NCBI RefSeq assembly: GCF_000002995.4
Contig: NW_025062476.1
Span: forward strand, 3,529,001-3,593,000
DNA length: 64,000 nucleotides
Origin: Brugia malayi
Lineage: Eukaryota; Nematoda; Chromadorea; Rhabditida; Onchocercidae
Direction: 5' to 3'
The notes beneath the pieces were generated by a model. That model saw nothing but the letters and a program-made list of their open reading frames with translations. It was not told the origin of the DNA and did not search any database. The first letter of the stretch is position 1; each line of letters starts with the position of its first letter. Below, in pieces: positions 23,211 through 33,139 of the stretch. The position numbers were made by a program, and so were the translations under genes.

Positions 23211-25572
23211 ACTCTTTCATCTTTTCATATTCATTAATACTATTTAGTGATAAAATTTATCTTATCATTTTTTCTTTTTTCCTTCTTTTTGTAAATTAGA
23301 TTTTACATTTTACTTTTCTATTTGTTCAGTCAATTTTTGAAAAATTTAATATAAACATTTTATATTCTATTAAACTCCCATACCGTAATGTAGTATGGCT
23401 ATTTGTGTCGAGAAATTACAGTTCAAAGGAAATACTTGAATATATCTCTTATCTTCTTATCAATTTCTCTTCTAGCTTCTTTTAATTAACGATGCTTTTG
23501 ATACAATTAATTCTTGTAATAATTTGTAATAGCATTTAATTTGCACAAAATTTCATCCAATTTATAAATTTTTCACATCTTATCACTCAACATTTGCTAT
23601 TACTAATTTCTCAAATACAAAATCAGATATATTTCAAAAAATTTCCAATGTATTTCCAATATTTTCTGCAGTAAATTCGGGTGATGGATACCCTTCGATT
23701 TTTTTTTCTTTTTTTTTTTTCTTTGTTTTGTTTTGAATAAAATTTTTGATTCATTCAAAGTTTTTTGATTTTTATAATTTTAAGCATATATGCAAATTTT
23801 GTAAATTCTTCTTCATTCTATTCTCATTTACACAAATATTAATGTGAGAGGAATTCATTTTATCCATCATATCATTTAATTTGAATTTAATTTAAATTGA
23901 TAAGCAAGAAATGAATAGTGTGACACGTTAACTATTACACATAGGTGACCCAAAATTAATTTCTAACATTTAACATTTGGGAAGTGCATAGTTCGGTTCA
24001 AATCTAATTTTTGCTTCACTCTCGACATACCTGAGTTAAATTAAACATTTGATAGTACCTTCTAATATAATTAAAGGAGAGAAAAAGCCTTAGATGAATA
24101 AAACTTTGCTGGCTTTATACGATTTATATGTTTACTGTTGATATGATTTTGTTGTCTAATTGAAGACAATTTGTATGCTTGAAATAAAATAATTTTGTGA
24201 TACATTTTTCAATGAATTATTTCAAATAATCAAATAATTTAAAATATTTCTTAACTTTTTTTTAAAAATTTCAATCATTTTTATTAAACAGATCCCTTTT
24301 TCTTCAATAATTATCAATCAAAATAATTTTAAACGAAATTTCCAGCATTGTAGCAATAATTAATCAGATTTGATTTATCATTTAATTTTTTTCTCTACTA
24401 AGAAAATAAGATTGAATGTGAGCATTTTGTATTTTAATTAGAAAATTTCCAAATATTTCAATGAATTTTTTTTTGTTCACTCAATACCATTTTTTAGTAA
24501 TAAAATACAGTCAAAATACAATCATATCAGAACTTTCTGATAAATATTACAAATGAAAAAAAAAAAAGTACAAAGACAAAAATTTATAATGAAAAACACA
24601 AAATAAAGTGAAGTGGAAATGATAAAAGAAATATAGTTGAAATGGAGAAATAAAATAAATTCAAAATTGAAATATATGCGAGTGATATATTTCAAATTTC
24701 GAATATATAAAGATTCGAAGGAAGGGAAGATCTATGCACATATATAAATCATTTTCAAGCATTTTTTTCCTCAATTAGAAATTTATGTTAATTAATAAAA
24801 TTTCATTCAATTTATGATTTTCATGTAAAATATTAATTAATTTTTCTCTAATGCTTTCAAAATGAAAATTTATTACAATTCTCTTCTCTTTTTGATTGTG
24901 TTTTTTTTCAATTATGAAAGACTTTCATGTAAAACTTTAATAAGTTTTACTTTCAGGTAATACTTTCAGAATGCAAATTTATTAAAATTCTTTCAGCCAG
25001 ACGATATATATTAATTATAATATTGTATATATTTTGCATAATTATTAAATGCTTGAAATTCAAATTCCAACAAAAAAAAAAAAAAAAAATAAAAATGAAA
25101 TAGCAATTTGATAGATAATATTGGAAATAATGAATAAATAAATTTATTATACCTGTCGAATTACACTTACTTATACTTAGATCCTACTTTTTTTTTTTGG
25201 CTATAAAAGGAAAAAAAAATTCATCTATTTTGCTTTCTAATGTCAATTTTAACTATGATAAAATGAATTCTTGAAAATTCAAAACTATCATTGGTATTTT
25301 TTTTTTTTTAAATTTACAACTATAAACTTTTTTTTTTGATAATATTGCAAATGGACTTTTTTAAGACTTATAAAATAAACACAATTACATCTACGAAGTA
25401 ATTGAAACATTGAAAAGACTAAAGTTTCAATCAATATTCGCCGTTGCTATATGAAAAGAGAAAATATAGATTAGCATGATTGCATGAGTAATCAAATTGG
25501 AAAACTTTTCAAATCGATTTTTTATTTTTTAATTTGAAATAATTTTTGAAGAATTAAAAATACATTTTCAGT

Positions 25573-25586
25573 GGGGGGGGGGGGGG
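25573..25586 (+). repeat. G14 homopolymer
   Basis: Fourteen consecutive Gs are followed by AGAGGGG and a poly-A run. This is unusual in such AT-rich DNA and could form a G-quadruplex when single-stranded. It may be hypervariable or length-miscalled. Confidence 0.9.
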
Positions 25587-26093
25587 AGAGGGGAAAAAAA
25601 AAAACTTTTTTTATTCGTTCTAATCTTTCTCGATGTTTCTCGTTTATGAATAATGCAATCATCGATAAGGCAGAAAAGAGAGAGTGCACAGGTAGCACAG
25701 ATCAGATATGTGTAACTTAATTTGCATAAATTCGAGATAATAACTGTGATGAATCAATCATTTTACAATTAGTTAAGATTTCTTTTTTTAATCGTTCTTT
25801 AGTAAACTTTTTAAGTATTATTCCATAATTTTTTATTAAATTATTAGATGATTTTTTAAAATTGTTTTATTTAAATTTTAACTATTTCAATTCCTCTTAA
25901 AATTATATTTATTATAATTAAACATAACGTAAGCGTGTAACGTAGAAAGATTTAATTTGGTCTATTCTCAGACTATGCTCTGAAACTGGAAGGTTAATTA
26001 ATAACATCCAGTCCTAAATTCAGCTTTATTCTCGAAAAGACGAAATCGGAAGAGTGTAGAGTTATTGCTACCGGAAAATGAACAGCGATGACT

Positions 26094-26176
26094 GACCGGA
26101 TCGGATCGTTTCTAATAAACAGACGTAGATGATTTAAACGGACCGGATCGTTGCTATTAAATAAATGTAGATGATT
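26094..26176. repeat. Diverged tandem repeat with GACCGGATCG core
   Basis: Copies 26094-26134 and 26141-26176 share GACCGGATCG, a TCTAATAAA/GCTATTAAA middle and GTAGATGATT ends. It lies at the start of the higher-GC block that precedes the MADF gene and could be part of its promoter region. Confidence 0.65.
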
Positions 26177-26411
26177 GGTTGATATTTGAAAACGAACTTA
26201 TGGAATCTATTCCATCAAACAATTTATCTTTCTCATACTTTAACTTTTTTTCAAATTTTATCGATAATCAAATTTCAAAAATACTTCCGATAACCCTCTG
26301 CACGTGTATCCGTATATATCCTTGCGTACGTGTACATGTACGTATGTGCGTAATGTGAGTATCAATTTGCTATTATGGAGCAGAGGAGGAGAGTAGAGTA
26401 TTCATTTTAGG

Positions 26412-26591
26412 ATGGCAGTTCTCGATGAATATTTCACTTCGATGACATCAATACCGAATGAATCATCGGATAAGATATCAGTGAGAATCGGCAAGTATGA
26501 TAAGTTTCTTTTGCGTGACAAGTTTGATTCCAGTTCTGATATACGGAATTCCGGTTTAATCTATCTAACGGAGAAGAGACCGGTGGGATAA
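26412..26591 (+). CDS. Small ORF behind a splice acceptor; possible 5' exon of the MADF gene
   Basis: ATTCATTTTAG ends at 26410 and the ATG follows one base later, as at nematode trans-splice sites. The frame runs 59 codons (MAVLDEYFTSMTSIPNESS, then DKISVRIGKYDKFLLRDKF, ending in TEKRPVG) with balanced codon use, lots of Ser/Asp/Lys and no AT-noise signature. A donor-like G/GTTTAA at residue 48 would join in correct phase to the exon at 28806, extending the MADF protein by about 56 residues. Without that splice it is a stand-alone small protein. No family recognised. Confidence 0.38.
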   Translation: MAVLDEYFTSMTSIPNESSDKISVRIGKYDKFLLRDKFDSSSDIRNSGLIYLTEKRPVG

Positions 26592-26722
26592 GCAAATTAT
26601 CGAGGATTGCATTAAAACAGTTCTCCTTGCGGTTATTCTCGCATATCAGGTCTTTCTATAATCTTTTATGCTTCCACTAACAAATTCCCTTCTGTCCAAA
26701 AAACGATTTCCTCGGTCGATAC

Positions 26723-27530
26723 TGAATTATGTGTACGCGTGTATGCGTATGTATGTCTGTGTCTGTGTGCCAATGTATGTGTGCATGTGGTGGTTAGGTA
26801 TATATATAGTTGGTGTGTCTGTATGTATGCATGTCTGCATATACATGTTATGTATGTGTGTGTATGTAGTGGGTATGTCTGCATGTATTATGTGTGTAGC
26901 ATATGTGTCTGCATGTATGTATGTATGCATGTATATGTGTATGTATGTACACGTATACTAGATATATTTCACCTGGAATAACGTATGTGAATGTCTGTAT
27001 GCATAGTATGTTTGTGCATGTCTATGTATGACTGGTCCATGTCTGTCACATTTCTGTGTAATACATGTATGTTTGCGTATGTCTGTGCATGTCTATGTAT
27101 GTCCGTGAAAGTCTATGGGTGTCTGTATATCTGTGCATGTTTATGTATGTATGTTTGTGCATGTTTATGTATGTGTGTATATCTGTGATTATGCATATGT
27201 TTCCACGTCTATGGATAACTGCCACCTGCATATTTCCTCGTGTAGATTCTCGTCACGTCCGTGTATGTGTGTATGTGTATACTACATATGTTACGTATCA
27301 TACTTGAATTCATCAGTCTCTACGTTTTTAGTTCTACACACATGCATACATACATACATACATACATACATACATGCATACATACGTACATGCATGCATA
27401 CATACATACACACATACATATATACATACATATATACGTACACACATACATATGTACATACATACATACATACGTACACACACACTCACACACCCACACA
27501 CACGTACACATACACATGCGCATACACATT
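26723..27530. repeat. Large TATG/TGTC then CATA/CACA microsatellite field
   Basis: From about 26723 to 27320 the plus strand is dominated by TGTATG and GTCTGTG units. From about 27336 to 27530 it switches to CATACATA and CACACA, its approximate reverse complement. The two arms could pair into a long imperfect hairpin, and the alternating purine-pyrimidine sequence favours Z-DNA. Many overlapping open frames across it encode Cys/Met/Val/Tyr or His/Thr/Ile low complexity and are not genes. Confidence 0.85.
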
Positions 27531-27816
27531 GGCAGGAAATGTTTGTGTCGGTGGATGTATGTTTGTAAGCGTTTGTTTCGCTCTGTTTATATATATGTGA
27601 TTGTTGTACTTATTTATTTTGTACGTATTTGTGTTTACGTTGCCTGCACGTACGAATGAATGCACGTGAACTTGTAGGCATACATACATGATTGTCTGCA
27701 TATATGTGTGATGTATGCAATAGTGATTTACGCACCATGAAAATGTCGGTAAGTGTATGTGACGTGTGGAAATCATTATGGCAAAGCAAACGGCGGTGCA
27801 GATAAAAATTAGTCGG

Positions 27817-27985
27817 TGACTGTATATGTTTATGTATGTATTATGTGTATGGATTTATATATGTGCGTGTATGTGTGTGTGTGTGTGTGCGGCATACATC
27901 AACACTCATTGTGCTACCCTGAGCTACACACACACATACACACACAGACACGTGCTTATTCACAGACATACACATTGTCGGTGTG
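27817..27985. repeat. TG then CA dinucleotide repeats
   Basis: TATGTGTGTG repeats (27820-27890) are followed by ACACACAC repeats (27922-27975), a smaller copy of the inverted arrangement to the left. Confidence 0.8.
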
Positions 27986-28170
27986 TTGAGTGGACCAGTA
28001 TCGGCTTCGGTGGTACCACAGGTCGACTCCCTGTGGAGGAGAGTGATGGAACTGTATGGTTGGTCACTTGCGGCATGCTATGCTATGGTGCGGTATATCC
28101 CGCTATCCCGATCACCTCCCATTATCATTATCAGTTACTTTACTCGTTATTGATCGAGGAGTAACCTGTT
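27986..28170. other. GC-rich patch 5' of the MADF gene
   Basis: About 180 bases, close to half G+C by eye, follow the CA repeats and include GGTCGACTCCCTGTGGAGG and a GGTATATCCCGCTATCCCG stretch. Plus-strand frames are open across part of it but there is no clear start or donor. It may be promoter, leader exon or noncoding RNA; I cannot decide. Confidence 0.4.
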
Positions 28171-28805
28171 GCTGTTGTTGTTTGGAATTGTTTGTGTTGT
28201 TGATGGTTAGTGACATATTTGGGAGAGCAATGTGTTATCACTGCTAGGCTTACTTATTCCTCCATTGTTTAGGCTTAGCATTAATGAATTTGCAGAATGT
28301 TGCATAGTGACAGACAAGGAAAATACTAAATGTAAGGAAGGAACTGAAAAGTATAATATATACTACAGTATTACACTTTGAGTCTTTCATATAATTGAAT
28401 TCGATCTCCTCAATGATATGGAAATTTCGAATTTGAAACTTTGACTAAGATATGGTAATTTACAATTGTTGGATTTTAGCATTAATTAGAATTCATGTAG
28501 CAGTTTATAGTTCCCATATTCAAGTTACATTCAGATATTTCGTTCCATATTGCATAGAAATATGAGAAGGGAATAGAAAAGTACATACTTATCCTTGAAG
28601 TTTTGGATTTTGAGGCTGAACGTTTTATCTAAAAAATCCAAAAGTTAATTGTCGCTTTAAACTTCCATGGTTGAAAGAAAAGAAAACATCATTGCAGCTC
28701 ATCAAAAATATGTTATGATTGTTAGTTAAATCCGGTGGCCGTGTTAAACTTCTTGTGAAATTCTCATACTTCATTTTAAATTCTCCAAAATTTCTGTGCT
28801 TTCAG
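28171..28805. other. Upstream region of the MADF gene
   Basis: AT-rich noncoding sequence that ends in a strong acceptor (TTTCTGTGCTTTCAG, to 28805). It would be 5' flank if the gene is trans-spliced at 28805, or intron if the ORF at 26412 is its first exon. Confidence 0.5.
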
Positions 28806-31800
28806 AAGATTCCACATATCAGCAGCAACACAACATGTCAAATGAAACGATCGTATGGACGGATGCTATGCGTGAGGTACTAATAAAGTCGGTACAACGT
28901 CAGGAATGCATATGGAATTTTTCCAATGTTGATTATCGGAATGCTGCAAAAAAACGACAAATTTTTTGGGAAATTGCTCAGGAAATGTCGGAAATGTTCG
29001 GTATAATGCTTAAGGGTTAGCAGTTAGAAATGCTAATAATAATAATGATAATAATAATAATAATAATAATAATTAATAAATGCTGGTAATAAATAATAAT
29101 CAGAATCAGAATAACACACAATGATGATGACAATGATGATCGTTGCAGTGATTGCGGTAATGGCAATAATGGATACTTGAGGTTGAGAATTGAGGCGGTA
29201 AGACAGGTGGTTGTATTGAGTGAAAATATTGAAAGTTGTAAACAGAATTGTTTACAACCACTTTTTTCTCATTCTTTCTCGCCTCACCATCTTCTCCTGT
29301 CTCTCTCTCTGTCTGTCTGTCTTTCTAACTATCAAACTCTATATTTTAGCTTAGATTTCTCGTATTGCAAAACGAGTTCATAATTTTTTTTTTCTTTTTG
29401 AATTTTTAATTCTGGATCGAAATCAGATTGTTGTTGTTGCTCACGTTTTCATCTCGTTCTACTAGTAATGCCTTCTAATTACGTTCTAACATTTGGAAGA
29501 GACATGACGTACGGGAATAGAGCCGAGTAGTTGTTTGTTTTTATACGAAATTTTGGTTTTCGAAAGTTGAAAAGGAATAATTAGAGAAAGTGAAAAAGAT
29601 GGGAAAAGAGGGAGAGAGAGAAAGAGTGGACTTCCATAGATTCATTTCATAGATTCAACGTTGTCTGTGTCGTAATGTTTACTGTACTATTTAAATTAGA
29701 GGAGAGGAGTTTGACTGACCAATCTCTATGCATGATACATATGCAAATATATATATGCTTTTGTGTACTATGTTTCGGAAAAAAAAGGGAGGTTATTTGT
29801 CCTGTAAATTTCTGGAAAGAGGATAATACAGATATTAAAACTGAAATGAGTGATGATGATGATGATGATGATAATGATAATGCTGATGATGTATTGATAG
29901 CGATTATAACATTACTAAATAATTTCGAAAGTTTACAAAAATCGAAATTGGTCTGGGAGTTAAATTAATTTTGAGGTTAATTTTGCACTTTTCTTTTGGA
30001 TAGTTATATGTTTTATATGTTACGTATTTTTTTCTCTTTCACTCTTTCCCTCTCTCTCTCTCGCTTCTTAACATAAAAAATTTAGGTACTCATACAAGTC
30101 GTCAATGGCAACATTTACGAGATCAGTATAGACGAGCTAAGCGTCGAATGGAAGTATCAAATGTTCAAATAAAGCCATGGCGTTTCATGCAAATGTTGAA
30201 ATTTACGGATGCTACTGACATTGCCGAAGCAAATGATCCAATGTTAGTTCTTAAAATAAAAAACTATGCAAGATAAAATTCCGAAAATTATGTTCACTGC
30301 CCTCTTTTTTTATTAACTCAATCACTGAACTGTCATTTCTTGAACGTTGAACTATATTATGTAGGACGAGAATTATGGTGATGTAATTTTAATGTATGTT
30401 TCATAAATGCGACAACATTTGTTTATATCATCAATAGTTAGACAAGAGATATTATAATAAGGCAAACTGTGACCTCCCGGTTCTTAATCACTTTCCATTC
30501 AAACTGAATTATGAATGTCAGACATTGTATGAAATTTAAAAATATTCAGATTTCGATACAACCATAAAAAAGAAATTATTAACATCAGTTCTTGACTTAT
30601 AGCATACTGCAGTGTATTGTTAATGCTATTTTCTGTTTATAATATCAGTGAATTAGGTCTTGCATCGTATCCTTAAGTGAGATTTCATAAGAAAAGAATT
30701 AATGTTTTTTTAAAGCAAAGATAAATATTAGAAACGAAGCAGAATTTTAAGCTTAGGATTTACTAGGAACCACAACTTGTTTCGTTTTCAACTAGAAAAG
30801 ATAAGATTTGTAGGAGTTAACCAAAGCTTTAACATAGAATTTCAAAAATATACTTCTCAAATTGATTTTTTGTGCTTTCTGATTATTCGATTTATTCGAT
30901 TGCTTTCTGATTATTCGATTTTTATCCGCTATTGATTTTCATACAGAAACCATTTTGTGGCTCTTAGAGCATCGGTTCTATTAGAAACGAGCAATTGCAT
31001 AGTGCTCCGACAGCTGCAACCATATACTTTTTCTAGTTCAATACCTGGTTTTTCGATTTTCGAACTTAATCTTTTTACTTTGGACATTGAAAGATATGTC
31101 GCATTCTTACTATAATTGTCCTTGGGAATCTTTTAAAGCCGGAACTGCAGAGTAAGTCATATTCTGCAATTCTGTATCTCACTGTGGCAGCTTCAAATTA
31201 TGCAAAATAATGTCTTTTTTTTCTTTAGAGAAAGAAAAAATTTCAGTGTAATAAATTTTTTAAAGAATATCGTTACTTTGATCAATGGAATGCTCAAAAA
31301 ATGAAGAACATCCCTTAGATGGAAATAGGTAAAGATGGATAGTATAAGACAAGTTCCATTACATAATTAACAGAAGAGTTCGAAGAAGAGTATGGAATCC
31401 CTCTTTGGATTAGCTGCCGAACCATTCTTTCAACTGTAAAGTAGAGCTGCACTTCAAATTTATGCAAAAAAGCTTATTCTTGCTTTCTTACATATTTTTT
31501 AATCTTCGAATTAGTTTCTTGTTGTTTTATGATGATCATAATCATTATTTGAGTCTTTAATAAATATGTTTTGTCTTATTTTTTTTTTTAATCCTAATTT
31601 ACTTAGATTTAATATTACAAATGCCATTTCTAGGAGCTATTTGTATAATTCGTTTCTGTTGGATGATCGGAACGTCCAGCAACAACGTCCATATTCAACA
31701 CCAAGTGCCTTGATGTCACAGGAACGTAAAGAAGGCGAACAGCAATCATCGTATCCTATTTATCCATCCAAAACTGATGGTGGATTATATCCTGTGACTA

Positions 31801-33069
31801 GTACTGTAACTGTAACATGTAGTCCAAGTACAGCTGGAAATCCATACAGTTCGGTTGATCAGACTAACGAAGCCCTGGCGAATATCGAACGGTTAGCAAA
31901 TATCGAACGAACGATTGAAGCAGTCTCAAAAGCTGAACAGTTTAGCGATAGCTCATTTCATCAAAACGGCGACGAATCGTCAAATCATGATGGTTCAGTT
32001 TCTTGCTTGTCTTCATTTCAATTTGAATTTAATTTCAACCATTTCAAAGTAATGCTAAATATACAGAGAAGTGATGCGAAAAAAGATGTGTAAGTTATGT
32101 ATGTATAGAAAACATTAGAAAAGAATCAAATAAGTAAAAATTTCTCTACAAAGTTAAGAAAAGATAAAATATGAAATCTGAATATGCAAATGAACTGGAC
32201 TGAAAGATGGAACATAAGATTAACTAAAACTGATGTGTGAAATATAGGTAGCATAAATTAATTAATAGAATATGTTGCTTTTCGAACAGTGGTGAATTGC
32301 ATCCTTAACCTGCAGTGAAAAAAATATTTACTAGCAATTTCTTGACTTACAGTAAAACCGGATGCTACATGCCCACCAGTTGTTGGTTCGAAAAGGCGGT
32401 CCAGTGCATTACAAATGGTACATGGTATTGACCGAAAGAGTGGGAGAGAAATAATCGACGAATTCACTCTTTTGGGTATTGCTTTTAGTTCATTATGATC
32501 AGCTCCAAATTATGATATCCATTTCAAAAATTGATTCCTCAACTAAAGCAATTTAATACTTTTTGTTGTTTTGTACTATTGTGTCTGATACTCTTTTAAA
32601 ATCTGTTTCAGGTCAGTTTGTGGAAAAAAAAGTACGAGCAATTTCGATTCGAAATCCACGGCTTGGTTTAATAGTACAGAAGAAGATCAGTGATTGTGTA
32701 TTTGAAGCATCAATGGAACTGTTGGAAATCGATGTAAGTTTCCAAGTTTGTGATTGTTATGAATACGATGGTTCTATCAATGAAATCCAGAATCCTAAAT
32801 CAACCATTTCATAGTTCATTGCAGTGGTTTTTCATATTCGGAATAACAGGTTGATGATAATACTGATGAAAAAGATAAAAGATTTAACATTGCAATCACC
32901 ACTTTACCTCTAGATCTTCTGAAAATCAAGTTGTTAAAAAGCACTAGACTTCGCTCATAATTTAAATAATTTGTGTTGCATAGCTTGATTCTGAACCATC
33001 TTACTCTTTTTTTTTTTTCAGCATCCGGAAGTAGCACAGAATAATCATGTTAATTACAATGTTACTTAA
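28806..33069 (+). CDS. MADF-domain DNA-binding protein
   Basis: Exons: 28806-29015 (ATG 28835), 30086-30242, 31634-31992, 32612-32733 and 33022-33069, phases 1, 2, 1 and 0, giving 288 residues. Residues 8-105 form a MADF domain, seen as W-T-D-AMREVLIKSVQ, IWNF, DYRNAAKKRQIFWEIA and the RQWQHLRDQYRRAKRRM signature with a later KPWRFM. MADF is a Myb/SANT-related domain in putative transcription regulators, so a nuclear role is likely. The middle is Ser/Gln/Pro-rich and low complexity. The C-terminal stretch (AISIRNPRLGLIVQKKI, then FEASMELLE) resembles a degenerate BESS motif, which often accompanies MADF; that is inference. Exon 3 has alternative phase-1 donors at 31992 and 32070. Downstream the gene is convergent with the ACBP gene. 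Confidence 0.85.
29037..29100. repeat. AAT microsatellite in MADF intron 1
   Basis: An (AAT)n tract with GAT and TTA interruptions just inside the first intron. A GATGAT tract (29841-29885) later in the same intron encodes a poly-Asp open frame that is not supported as an exon. Confidence 0.85.
30873..30921. repeat. Perfect two-copy direct repeat in MADF intron 2
   Basis: A 21-mer beginning TGCTTTCTGATTATTCGA occurs at 30873-30893 and 30901-30921, separated by seven bases. It looks like a recent local duplication. Confidence 0.8.
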
Positions 33070-33139
33070 TGAGGAAAAAGGAGACATTAATAATCTGTAA
33101 TTTTTTCAATACTTCTATTCTGTTTCACTTAAATTTCCA

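Larger units (their letters stand above)
21931..26093. other. AT-rich intergenic region with small repeats
   Basis: No supported gene. It contains AATAAA near 22196 (a possible poly-A signal for the WH2 gene), a TGATA pentamer repeat (about 22849-22869), a diverged direct repeat (23086-23210), a long poly-A near 25072-25090 and a run of 14 Gs at 25573-25586. A 140-codon minus-strand open frame (22736-23158) spans the pentamer and direct repeats and is Ile/Leu/Tyr-rich; it was rejected. Confidence 0.55.

Noticed and set aside
26666..27776. Many overlapping open frames of 60-160 codons on both strands
   Set aside because: They translate the TATG/CATA microsatellite into Cys-Met-Val-Tyr or His-Thr-Ile low complexity, are open in several frames at once and have no splice logic.
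29675..29968. 97-codon frame with poly-Asp inside MADF intron 1
   Set aside because: It comes from a GAT repeat; no splice sites would include it in phase, and the MADF domain joins cleanly across it.
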